Source: Acidobacteriota bacterium
GTDB lineage: Bacteria; Acidobacteriota; Terriglobia; UBA7540
Assembly: GCA_021838785.1 (NCBI GenBank)
Contig: JAKCCV010000012.1
Span: 49,539 to 113,538 of the forward strand
Direction: 5' to 3'
Length of the DNA: 64,000 nucleotides
Shown: positions 39,997 to 47,782 of the stretch, one piece after another
Numbering within the stretch: position 1 is the first letter of the stretch
Layout: every line of letters begins with the position of its first letter
The notes under the pieces: generated by a model
What the model was told of the DNA's origin: nothing
Databases searched by the model: none
What the model saw: the letters and a program-made list of their open reading frames with translations, nothing else
Made by a program: the position numbers and the translations under genes

Positions 39997-41031
39997 TCAG
40001 TCAAACAGCGTCGTGGCCGGGGCGTCGGAGGACGGTCGAGGTATTTGAAGGTGCTGATAGGCCGCCTCACTGGCCCGCCGTCCGCTTTTGGTGCGGCTGA
40101 TGTAGCCGATCTGAAGCAGGTAGGGCTCAACCATGTCCACCAGCGTATCCACCTCCTCATTCAGCGTCGCGGAGAGGGCTTCCACGCCGACCGGCCCGCC
40201 ATGATAATTGTGAATAATGGTGGAGAGAAATTTTTTGTCGAGTTCGTCGAGACCTTTTTCATCCACGCCTTCGAGCTGGAGGGCTTGCCGAGCGATGGGG
40301 GCGCTAATGCGTCCATCCGCCTTCACCTCGGCAAAATCGCGCACGCGCCGCAGCAGCCGGTTGGCGATGCGCGGGGTGCCGCGCGCGCGCCGCGCGATCT
40401 CCTCCGCCGCGGCCGGCTCCAGCTTGGCCTTCAGGATTTCCGCCGAACGCAGGATGATTTTCTGCAAATCTTCGACCGAATAAAATTCCAGGTGAAAGAA
40501 CAACCCAAATCGGTTGCGCAGCGGCGCCGAGAGGCTGCCGGCGCGGGTGGTGGCGCCAACCAGGGTAAATTTTTTCAGCGGCACGTTGATGGTTTTGGCA
40601 AACATGCCCTTGTCCACCACAAAATCCACCTTAAAATCTTCCATCGCCGGGTAAAGAAACTCTTCAATGTTGGCGGGAAGGCGATGCACCTCATCAATAA
40701 ACAACACGTCGCCCTCGCCGAGATTCGTAAGGATGCCCATCAAGTCGCCGGTGCGCTCAAGGGCCGGCCCCGACGTCGTGATGATTTTTGCGCCCATGGC
40801 GTTGGCGATGATGTAGGCGAGCGTGGTTTTGCCGAGGCCCGGCGGGCCGTAAAGCAGCGTGTGCTCGATCGGTTCGCCGCGCTGCTTGGCCGCCTGCAAG
40901 GCAATCGAGAGTTTTTCCACCGCGGCCCTTTGCCCCACATATTCCTCGAGCGAGGGCGGCCGCAGCGTGCGATTAAAGCTTTCCTCTTCTTTGGAAATCA
41001 GGTCGGGCGAAACCAGTCTGACTCTGGACAT
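39997..41031 (-). CDS. ruvB: Holliday junction branch-migration helicase RuvB
   Basis: AAA+ motor of the RuvAB complex, 344 residues from ATG 41031, the usual length. The start MSRVRLVSPDLISKEEESFN matches the family. Walker A is GPPGLGKTTLA, Walker B DVLFIDEVHRL, sensor 1 VGATTRAGSL, then the winged-helix end DGRISAPIARQALQLEGVD and GPVGVEALSATLNEE. An in-frame GTG at 41091 overlaps the ruvA stop (GTGA) and would add 20 atypical residues. Order on the minus strand is ruvC, ruvA, ruvB. Confidence 0.97.
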   Translation of the reverse strand: MSRVRLVSPDLISKEEESFNRTLRPPSLEEYVGQRAAVEKLSIALQAAKQRGEPIEHTLLYGPPGLGKTTLAYIIANAMGAKIITTSGPALERTGDLMGILTNLGEGDVLFIDEVHRLPANIEEFLYPAMEDFKVDFVVDKGMFAKTINVPLKKFTLVGATTRAGSLSAPLRNRFGLFFHLEFYSVEDLQKIILRSAEILKAKLEPAAAEEIARRARGTPRIANRLLRRVRDFAEVKADGRISAPIARQALQLEGVDEKGLDELDKKFLSTIIHNYHGGPVGVEALSATLNEEVDTLVDMVEPYLLQIGYISRTKSGRRASEAAYQHLQIPRPSSDAPATTLFD

Positions 41032-41087
41032 AAACTCGATGCGCAGGTCCGTGGCCCGCGCCCCCTTCGAGCGCGAATGAGCGAGCG

Positions 41088-41714
41088 TCACTCGGTCTTC
41101 GGATGCGCCCTCTCGAACACCTTCTGCAAAAATTCCTCGATGCTCTTGAGGTTTTTGTGTCGCGCGAAAATATCCGCCGCGGTGCGTTCCGCCTCGGCGT
41201 GCGAGTATTCAAGCTGTTCGAGCACCTGGACGGCCTCGGCGCGCAGCTCAGAATCGGACGCGGTTGGCTCAACCGAAAGCGGCTCTTCGGCACGGGCCAA
41301 AGCGAACTTGGCCATTTTGCCGCGCAGGTCGGTGACAATGCGTTCGGCCATCTTTTGCCCGATAAAGGGCAGCTCCTTCAGGAACGCCACGTCACCCCGC
41401 TCAATGGCCAACGCAATTTCGTTGAGAGGCCGCACCAGACATTTGAGCGCCTTCATAAAGCCCACGCCCGGCACGGTGGTGAAGACTTCAAAGAATTCGC
41501 GGTCGAGCGGATCAAGGAAACCGACCAGCCTTGGCTCCAAATGCCCGCCGCCGACGCCACCGTCAATGTAATCAATCGTGTAAAGCGTCAGGGGATTGTG
41601 CCGTTCGCTCGAATGTCGCAGCCGCGCGGCAATCCCGCTCGGGACCAGCACTTCATAGCTGATGGAGTTGACCCGCACCAAGAGCGTGGTTCGCCCGATG
41701 CGGTCATAAAGCAC
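41088..41714 (-). CDS. ruvA: Holliday junction DNA helicase subunit RuvA
   Basis: Tetrameric DNA-binding partner of RuvB, 208 residues. The N-terminal OB fold (TTLLVRVNSISYEVLVPSGIA) is followed by helix-hairpin-helix motifs around FTTVPGVGFMKALKCL and LKELPFIGQKMAERIVTDLRGK. The C-terminal domain III (about 155-205, LRAEAVQVLEQLEYSHAEAER) contacts RuvB. The region 41715-41847 between ruvC and ruvA contains no gene. Confidence 0.96.
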   Translation of the reverse strand: MLYDRIGRTTLLVRVNSISYEVLVPSGIAARLRHSSERHNPLTLYTIDYIDGGVGGGHLEPRLVGFLDPLDREFFEVFTTVPGVGFMKALKCLVRPLNEIALAIERGDVAFLKELPFIGQKMAERIVTDLRGKMAKFALARAEEPLSVEPTASDSELRAEAVQVLEQLEYSHAEAERTAADIFARHKNLKSIEEFLQKVFERAHPKTE

Positions 41715-41847
41715 GTCGCCGGTGATTTCAGAGATCAGACGTTTAGCCCTCCGTGCGTGCGCCGAAATTCAGCCGCCGCCCTGCCTGACGAATGTCGTTC
41801 GATCTCCGGGAATCGCGGGTTGTCCTCCGCGACAAGCGGCTTGTGCC

Positions 41848-42426
41848 TTACCGCCGCCGCCCGTTTTGCCCAAAGCCCTTCGAGGCCGCCTTCACCGAGT
41901 TAAGGTAACACAGCGCAACCGCCAAAGCATCGGCCACGTCCGGCGGCTGAGGCGGATGGCCCAGGGAGAACCGATGCTGCACGGCCCGCTGCACTTGCAG
42001 CTTGGAGGCGTTGCCGTTGCCGGTTACCGCCTGCTTGATGCGCTTGGCGGGAACGTGAAACACAGGTATGCGAGCCATCCGCGCCGCCAGACAAATCACG
42101 CCGCGCGCGTGCCCCATCAGGATGGACGTGCGCGGGTATTCGGTGTGGCTATAAACTTCCTCCAGGCACATGGCCTCGGGACGAAAATCACGCAACACTT
42201 CTTGAACGCTTTTGAACAGCGATTCCAATCGCAGCGCCAGGTTGTTACCGCTCGGGCGCGGCAGCCGAATCACACCGGCCTCCAAAAGTTGCATCGCGGC
42301 AAGGTTGCCCTCGATCACGCCATAGCCCGTGATGTTCAGCCCGGGATCAATCCCGATGACGCGAGTCGTCAAGGTTCTCGGATGGCTGCGTTGCACCGTG
42401 CTGCCCATGCCAAGCAATTTTATCAT
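41848..42426 (-). CDS. ruvC: Holliday junction resolvase RuvC
   Basis: Endonuclease that cuts Holliday junctions. The first catalytic Asp is in VIGIDPGLNITGYGV; later acidic residues are in CLEEVYSHTEYPRTSILMGHARGVI and PPDVADALAVALCY (final catalytic Asp). I chose ATG 42426 (about 192 residues); ATG 42408 is equally possible and neither has a clear ribosome-binding site. Longer forms to 42480 add unrelated sequence. The C-terminus has a short basic tail. Confidence 0.95.
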   Translation of the reverse strand: MIKLLGMGSTVQRSHPRTLTTRVIGIDPGLNITGYGVIEGNLAAMQLLEAGVIRLPRPSGNNLALRLESLFKSVQEVLRDFRPEAMCLEEVYSHTEYPRTSILMGHARGVICLAARMARIPVFHVPAKRIKQAVTGNGNASKLQVQRAVQHRFSLGHPPQPPDVADALAVALCYLNSVKAASKGFGQNGRRR

Positions 42427-42604
42427 GGAGGGTTGGGGGGGGTGCCGCGTTCTGGGGGATGGCCCATTGACCCCAGCCAATGGGACCGTTGGGGGTAACG
42501 CTTTTGGCTGTTTTCGCTTCTAATAGATTAGGACAGCGAGGCGGCCCTGCGCTGCCAGAGAACGTTGAGGCGAGCGCAAGGGCGAGGCCTCCAGGAGGTG
42601 CCCA

Positions 42605-43198
42605 ATGCTCGTCCGAATGGCTCCATCGAGGATAGTGAAAGTTGCCGTCGCAACTCTGTTTGCGATTTCTTTGGCCCTACCGAGCGCGGTAGCGGCCAAA
42701 AAACTGCCTCCCAAACCGCAATTGCACCACGAGCGAAACACTCCACGCACCAGCGTGTGGCTGGTCCGGGAGGTTCGCCATCGGCTTTTAATGCTGCCTT
42801 ATTACACGGTGTTCGATAACCTGGAATATCGCGTCAACGGTTACAACGTGACGTTGCTTGGCCAGGTCGTCAACCCCGTCCTGAAGTCGGATGCGGAAGC
42901 CACCGTAAAACGGATCGAAGGTGTGCAGAAGGTCATCAATCACATTGAGGTGCTTCCGCTTTCGAACTTCGACAACCGGATCCGCATCGTCGCTTACCGT
43001 AAGATCTACGGCTATCCGGGTTTCGAGAAATATGCTATCCAGGCCATGCCGCCCATTCACATCATCGTCAAGAACGGCAATATTACGTTGGTGGGTGTCG
43101 TGGACTCGAAGATGGATAGCCAGATTGCTTATATGCAGGCGCGCAGCGTGCCCGGCGTTTTCTCGGTGACCAACGACTTGCGCGTCGAAAACGGATAG
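42605..43198 (+). CDS. Exported two-BON-domain protein
   Basis: 197-residue protein with a signal peptide (VKVAVATLFAISLALPSAVAA). Two BON domains, known from osmotically induced lipid- or envelope-binding proteins such as OsmY, lie at about 50-115 (VTLLGQVVNPVLKSDAEATVKRIEGVQKVINHIEVLP) and 120-195 (ITLVGVVDSKMDSQIAYMQARSVPGVFSVTNDLRV). AGGAGGTG lies upstream of the ATG; a second in-frame ATG is at 42617. It probably acts at the periplasmic face of the envelope. A strong terminator follows 8 bp after the stop, so it is a single-gene transcript. Confidence 0.82.
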   Translation: MLVRMAPSRIVKVAVATLFAISLALPSAVAAKKLPPKPQLHHERNTPRTSVWLVREVRHRLLMLPYYTVFDNLEYRVNGYNVTLLGQVVNPVLKSDAEATVKRIEGVQKVINHIEVLPLSNFDNRIRIVAYRKIYGYPGFEKYAIQAMPPIHIIVKNGNITLVGVVDSKMDSQIAYMQARSVPGVFSVTNDLRVENG

Positions 43199-43206
43199 GT
43201 CTTCCC

Positions 43207-43249
43207 GAGCTGCGGCGGTCCTGCCAAGGGCGGCCGCAGCTCTTTTTTT
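43207..43249 (+). terminator. Rho-independent terminator of the BON-domain gene
   Basis: A 10-bp perfect stem, GAGCTGCGGC (43207-43216) with GCCGCAGCTC (43233-43242), and a run of seven T immediately after. Confidence 0.9.
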
Positions 43250-43368
43250 GTATAGGCCGAGACCGGCGTAAGGTCGAGCCTCGGTGGCGCACCAATTCCC
43301 GTCCCGTAACATTCCTGACTGGCGCAACCGCTTTTTGGGCTTAAACTGATGTTGTCGTCACGCTGAGC

Positions 43369-43534
43369 TGTGCGCGATTTCGCCTGTAGCTTGCCATCCC
43401 GGGACAGCCAATCTCCCAGCGGGGAAAACGGAGGTTGTTTTTACCCCGCCTTCTCACGTGGTTCCGACTGGGAGACTCATTCGGGAGGCCCGTGGACGGT
43501 TCCGTGTCTTGTGGGATTGTCGTTACCTCGCACA
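43369..43534. other. Nested inverted repeats; possible structured small RNA, strand unknown
   Basis: In the 428-bp gap between the BON terminator and ssrA there is no gene, but the centre folds well on either strand. Outer pair TGTGCG (43369-43374) with CGCACA (43529-43534); middle pair TCTCCCA with TGGGAGA; inner hairpin on the minus strand GCGGGG/CCCCGC continued by AAAAC/GTTTT. Overall length of about 166 nt and an asymmetric internal bulge are in the range of 6S-type RNAs, but I cannot match conserved 6S sequence, and no clear promoter is seen. Confidence 0.25.
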
Positions 43535-43677
43535 TGGGCTTTTGCCAAGGCTTTAGCTTATGAAGGCACTCCGTCGAAGGCTGTGACTTAAGTCCCAGCG
43601 CGCGTAGCGCCAGTGGTAACGGTTAGGAATGAAGAATTCAGGTCAACAGCCGCCTTGGTGGAGCTCCGAGGCTTGAT

Positions 43678-44046
43678 TGGTGGAGGCGGGGGGAGTTGAA
43701 CCCCCGTCCGAAAAGCCAGACGGTCAGAAGCCTACACGTTTATCCCTTTCACTCTCTCTTTCGCAGCCGGTTCTCTGGAAAGGGCAAGAACGAACCGTCC
43801 GCTAGCCTGGTTCCGGTTGCCCGGAATCTCGCCAAGCGCTCTCAGGCGGCGAGCGTTTGGCCAGCCCGTGATTCGACGCCTGTCTCCACCCTACGGGCCG
43901 AGCGGAGCAGACGCGCCACCTCTAATTAGGCAGCGTAGGCATACTGCGCGTTGGCAGTTGTAGTTTCCCACTCCGATTACGGGTGGTGTGGGACCCCCGA
44001 CGTGCCTTCTGAACGCCAGAGCTTCCGTCGAAACCGGAACGCCCCC
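43678..44046 (-). ncRNA. ssrA: Transfer-messenger RNA (tmRNA)
   Basis: Rescues stalled ribosomes with SmpB. The tRNA-like ends are clear: 5' GGGGGCG pairs with 3' CGCCTCC (one G-U), the 5' part continues TTCCGGTTTCGACGG, and the T-arm is GGGGGTTCAACTCCCCC before A-CCA. Length is 369 nt. The tag frame reads GCC AAC GCG CAG TAT GCC TAC GCT GCC TAA (43926-43955), giving the peptide ANAQYAYAA, whose Ala-Ala end is the usual protease signal. A matching promoter lies directly upstream. Confidence 0.95.
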
Positions 44047-44054
44047 TCCTCTAA

Positions 44055-44083
44055 AACTTAACCCCCACGAGGGGGCGTGTCAA
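44055..44083 (-). promoter_or_regulatory. Sigma-70 promoter of ssrA
   Basis: On the minus strand, TTGACA (44078-44083), a 17-nt spacer and TAAGTT (44055-44060), with the mature tmRNA 5' end 9 nt further on. Spacing to the start fits exactly. Confidence 0.8.
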
Positions 44084-44094
44084 GTTTTTAGACA

Positions 44095-44122
44095 TTGACA
44101 CCCCAAGGTTGCGCTGTAAAAT
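44095..44122 (+). promoter_or_regulatory. Sigma-70 promoter of the GAF-like/transglycosylase operon
   Basis: TTGACA (44095-44100), a 16-nt spacer and TAAAAT (44117-44122), about 34 nt before the next start codon. It is divergent from the ssrA promoter, and the two -35 boxes are only 11 bp apart. Confidence 0.72.
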
Positions 44123-44155
44123 AGTGCGGGAAATGCAGAGTCGAAGGAGCCATAT

Positions 44156-45313
44156 TTGACCGAGCCGGCGGAGCAATTGCGCGAACGGCTGGAGCGGGAG
44201 CTTCGCTCGCAAGCCGAACGGATTCAGAGGCTCGAGCAGAGCCTCCGCGATACGGCACACCAGCACGAGGAACTGGAACGTTCCGTGCGAGAGCAGCTTG
44301 CGGCATTGAGCGCCCAGGCCGTGACGCCGGGGCCACAAGCCTCGTTTGCGTGGTTGCTGGCGGCGGTGCAGAAGATGGCTCGCGCGGCTTCGCGCGAAGC
44401 GGTCTATGAGACGCTGGCCGAGCAAATCCACCAGGCTGGCGCCCGCTCCGCGGTGTTTGCCGTGCGCGAGCAGGTGGCAACCTGCTATGCAGCGCGCGGT
44501 TTCAGGCAGAATGGAGAAGGTTTGAGCCAACTCGCCATTCCGCTCGCATCATGCGAGAGTTTCAGCAAGGTCTGCGAAACACACCTCCCCCTCAAAGCCG
44601 ACGTTTCGGGTCTCGGAAGCCGTGAACTGCTGGCGGCCTTGGAAATTTCTGATGGGGCTACCATCTTGCTTGTTCCCATCCAACAAGGCCATTCGATAAG
44701 CGCGATTGTGCTGAGTGAGCCGGCTCAAGAAGAAGCCATGCCCTTGGAAGCGCTGCAGGTTCTGGCCGAATTCGCCAGCGCGCATCTCAGCCGTCTCTCT
44801 GCCGAGGGCGGAGCGGCTCAAACCGAGGGCGCGGTGGCGAGGGAGGAACGCGCCGGCGACGAAGCCCCGACCGAGGCGGCGTCCGTTGAGCCCGCGCTCG
44901 TCGAGCCGGAGGCGCAAACAGTCGTACAAGCCGCAAATCCCGCGCCTGCCGAGGCCGCGGCTCCTTCTGAGGGGCTGCCTTCTGCGCCAATGACGGCGGC
45001 GCAGCCTGCCGTGAATGTGGAACAGCTCAGCGAAGCGGAGGAGAAGGTTCATCGCGACGCCAAGCGGTTCTCGCGGCTGCTGGTTTCCGAAATTGAGTTG
45101 TACAACAAGACCAAGGTCGCCGAAGGTCGCAAGAACCGCGACCTCTACAGTCGGTTGAAGACGGATATCGAGCGCAGCCGACAGACCTACCAAAAGCGGT
45201 TTGGGAATACGGCCGCCAGGCAGTTTGACTATTTTCACGAGGAACTGGTACGAACCTTAGCCCAGGGCGATCCCTCCCTGCTCGGTCCCGATTACCCCGG
45301 CCCAACAATGTGA
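44156..45313 (+). CDS. GAF-like coiled-coil protein with conserved SEIELYN C-terminal domain
   Basis: 385 residues, starting at TTG 44156 with AAGGAG eight bases upstream. Residues about 1-50 are a coiled coil; 60-220 (QKMARAASREAVYETLAEQIHQAGARSAVFAVRE...) look like a GAF-type sensor; 225-290 are an Ala/Glu/Pro-rich linker. The end, about 300-378 (RDAKRFSRLLVSEIELYNKTKV...RKNRDLYSRLKTDIERSR), is a domain I know only as an uncharacterised tail in proteins of Myxococcota and Acidobacteriota. No signal peptide or output domain is seen. The lytic transglycosylase gene overlaps its stop by 4 bp, so it is translationally coupled. Confidence 0.72.
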   Translation: MTEPAEQLRERLERELRSQAERIQRLEQSLRDTAHQHEELERSVREQLAALSAQAVTPGPQASFAWLLAAVQKMARAASREAVYETLAEQIHQAGARSAVFAVREQVATCYAARGFRQNGEGLSQLAIPLASCESFSKVCETHLPLKADVSGLGSRELLAALEISDGATILLVPIQQGHSISAIVLSEPAQEEAMPLEALQVLAEFASAHLSRLSAEGGAAQTEGAVAREERAGDEAPTEAASVEPALVEPEAQTVVQAANPAPAEAAAPSEGLPSAPMTAAQPAVNVEQLSEAEEKVHRDAKRFSRLLVSEIELYNKTKVAEGRKNRDLYSRLKTDIERSRQTYQKRFGNTAARQFDYFHEELVRTLAQGDPSLLGPDYPGPTM

Positions 45314-47526
45314 ACTGGTGGCGCAAAGGCTTAATCTGGGCACTTGCCGCCGTGGCGGCTGGGGGAGGGTTGTCTGGAGGCTCGGCAACTTCAGCTCCGC
45401 GCCCCACTCTTATCTCTCCTTACTTCATTCGGCTGGCCTCGATGGCAGCGCGGCCTGCGGGCTGGCCGGCGTTGCGCGCTTACGCAGCCCACGAGAGTGA
45501 CCCAACCCTTCGCGGTTACGCCTATTTCACGTTGGGTTATCGAGAGTACCGGGCCGGTCAGTATGCGCAGGCGGCCAAGGACTTGGCTGAATCGGCGCGC
45601 AGTGGTTTCTCACTGCGCGATCTTGCCGTCTATTATCTTGCTCGGGCGGACTATAAGGGCGGGCAGGTAGTGCAGGCTGCCGAGACGCTCGGAACCTTTC
45701 AACGTCAGTTCCCGGAAAGCACCGTGCTCAGCCGAGCCGTGGGGTTGTTGGCCTGGGCGGAGCTTCAATCGGGTCAAGCTGCAAAGGCCGTAGCCACTCT
45801 TACCGGCTATCCCAAGACATTCGAGCGGCCGAGCCTTGAGCTCGAACTGCTGCTTGCCTATAAGTCTGTCGAGGATTGGTCGGCTGCGGCGCGGGTGGCG
45901 GAGGATATTTACTACGCCTCGCCGACCGCGCCCCAGGCAGAGGTGGCGCGCCTTGCCATGCAACGGCTGAAAATTCGGCTCGGGGCGAATTATCCGCCCG
46001 TTTCCAATCGAATCCAGGCGGCGCGCGCAAGGAAGCTCTTCCAGGCAGGCCGATTTCGCCAGGCCCTCAAGGAATACCAGCGCCTTCTCAGGGAATACCC
46101 GAAAAGTTCGCAATGGTGGAGCTGGAAACTCGGGGAGGCTCTTTCATTGCTTCGCTTGAATCGGGAGGACGATGCCGTGGGAGTTCTGCGGTCGGGCGTG
46201 CCGCTTTCCGTTGCTTTCAATGCCGAGCGATGGAGGCTTTTGGTCGAGGCCTACCTGGACTTGGGTGACGAGGCGAGGATGAATCGCGCCCTCGATCAGC
46301 TTCGCATCCATGATGCCGGCTCTCGATGGTACGCCGAAGCGCTTTATGCTGTGGCGGCATATTACGAAGAAAAGGGAAACGTTCCATTGGCCGCGGCACT
46401 TTACACGACGTTGGCGAAATCCTTCCCCAAGCTTTCCGAAGGCGAGACGGCGCTGTGGAGAGTGGCTTGGCTGGACTATTACGCCAACCAAAGCGCCCTG
46501 GCGAGGTCCGCGTTTCTTAAATACATCGGGCGTTACCCCACCTCGCCGCGTACCGCCGGTGCTCTTTACTTTCTGGGCCGCTTGGCGGAGACGCAGGGCG
46601 ACTCGCGCCGGGCTAGGGATTTTTATAAGCTGGTCCTCCGCCGCTACCGGCATAGCTACTATGCGCTGGCCTCGGCCGCTCGATTACGAGCGTTGGCCAG
46701 AGCCCCGCGCGCCGCTCTCAACCATCAGAAAGATGACAGAGGGGTGTTCTTTCAGGAACTGATCAGCCTCGTTCCGCCGCGCCCGGCCTTGCCTTTCAAC
46801 GCTTGTCTGGACGCGTCGGCTGAACCGCTATCGCGGCCGTACTTAACGCTGGCTTCGCTTGGACTCGTCCGGCTCGCCAGCCAAAGCCTGCGTGGCCTGC
46901 TGAGAGGCCATCATCAGCCCGACTTGATTTTCGCGTTCAGCCGCCTCGAAGCAGAACGAGGGCGGCCGGACGAAGGTATTTATTGGATGCGAAAATTGAT
47001 TAGACACTACCCGGATATGAGGTTTCAGGACCTTCCGAGCTCCGTCTGGGCGCTGCTTTACCCGCGCGACGATTGGACGCTGGTTGACCGCGAAGCGCGA
47101 TTTTACGGCCTTGATCCGTATCTCATCATGGGGCTGATTCGAGAAGAATCCGGGTTTTACCCGGAGGCCGTGTCCTCCGCTGATGCCGTCGGGCTGACGC
47201 AGATTTTGACACCGCTCGGGGCGCGCAGACGCCTGGAAAATCCCTGGTACAATGTCCACGCAGGCTGCGCCTATCTCCGCCAGCTAATCCGGCGTTACCG
47301 CGGAAATCTGACGGTGGCGCTGGCGGCGTATAATGCCGGCCCCACGCGCGTGGATGGCTGGTTGCGGATTTATCCTTTTCGCTCGCCGGAGGATTTTATC
47401 GAGACGATTCCATTTCCAGTTACCCGCACGTATGTCCGCGCCGTGCTGAGAGATGAAGCGGTTTATCGAAGGCTCTTGACCGGGAAGGCCCGATATTGGG
47501 CTTGCGCCGCGCAGCCCGCCGGCTAG
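45310..47526 (+). CDS. Soluble lytic murein transglycosylase (Slt70-like)
   Basis: 738-residue periplasmic enzyme that cleaves peptidoglycan with formation of anhydro-muropeptides. GTG start 45310 overlaps the previous stop (ATGTGA). The N-terminus has a signal-like hydrophobic segment. A long alpha-superhelix of TPR-like repeats (about 40-560) is followed by the SLT domain (about 590-730): catalytic Glu in GLIREESGFYPEAVSSADAVGLTQI and the later NVHAGCAYLRQLIRRY...VALAAYNAGPTRVDGWL. The architecture is that of Slt70. The overlap with the GAF-like gene suggests that protein helps control or localise this enzyme. Confidence 0.93.
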   Translation: MNWWRKGLIWALAAVAAGGGLSGGSATSAPRPTLISPYFIRLASMAARPAGWPALRAYAAHESDPTLRGYAYFTLGYREYRAGQYAQAAKDLAESARSGFSLRDLAVYYLARADYKGGQVVQAAETLGTFQRQFPESTVLSRAVGLLAWAELQSGQAAKAVATLTGYPKTFERPSLELELLLAYKSVEDWSAAARVAEDIYYASPTAPQAEVARLAMQRLKIRLGANYPPVSNRIQAARARKLFQAGRFRQALKEYQRLLREYPKSSQWWSWKLGEALSLLRLNREDDAVGVLRSGVPLSVAFNAERWRLLVEAYLDLGDEARMNRALDQLRIHDAGSRWYAEALYAVAAYYEEKGNVPLAAALYTTLAKSFPKLSEGETALWRVAWLDYYANQSALARSAFLKYIGRYPTSPRTAGALYFLGRLAETQGDSRRARDFYKLVLRRYRHSYYALASAARLRALARAPRAALNHQKDDRGVFFQELISLVPPRPALPFNACLDASAEPLSRPYLTLASLGLVRLASQSLRGLLRGHHQPDLIFAFSRLEAERGRPDEGIYWMRKLIRHYPDMRFQDLPSSVWALLYPRDDWTLVDREARFYGLDPYLIMGLIREESGFYPEAVSSADAVGLTQILTPLGARRRLENPWYNVHAGCAYLRQLIRRYRGNLTVALAAYNAGPTRVDGWLRIYPFRSPEDFIETIPFPVTRTYVRAVLRDEAVYRRLLTGKARYWACAAQPAG

Positions 47527-47539
47527 GGTGAAAATTCTC

Positions 47540-47730
47540 CATGCACGCGCCATGCGCCGAACGGCGCGGTCAATCTGGCGCAAGGCTTCCGGATTTTCCG
47601 GTGCCCGCGGAAGTGAAGGAAGCAGCCGTCGCTGCCATTCGTGCCGGTATCAACCAATACGCATAACGTGGGGCGCAAGCATTTCGCCAGGCGAGCGCCG
47701 AGCGCTTCCAGAAAGACTCAAGGCGAAGGC
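47540..47730 (+). pseudogene. Degenerate fragment of a PLP-dependent aminotransferase (N-terminal part)
   Basis: Read with one frame change, the sequence gives GAVNLAQGF, then PDFPVPAEVKEAAVAAIRAG and INQYA, a stop, and RGAQAFRQASAERFQ. This follows the conserved start of class I/II aminotransferases (NLGQGFPDF...NQYA.. GAxxLRxAIAEKF). The frameshift lies near 47590 (one T lost in GGCTTCCGG) and an in-frame TAA follows NQYA. No later part of the enzyme is found, so this is a remnant left in the 256-bp gap before the GH2 gene. Confidence 0.6.
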
Positions 47731-47782
47731 TTCCAATCCAGTCCTGTAGGAGCCGCGGGCCGCTCGCCCGGACGGCTTTTTG

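Noticed and set aside
40045..41571. Plus-strand open frame of 508 codons opposite ruvB and ruvA
   Set aside because: Both minus-strand genes are unmistakable; the plus frame has no recognisable domain.
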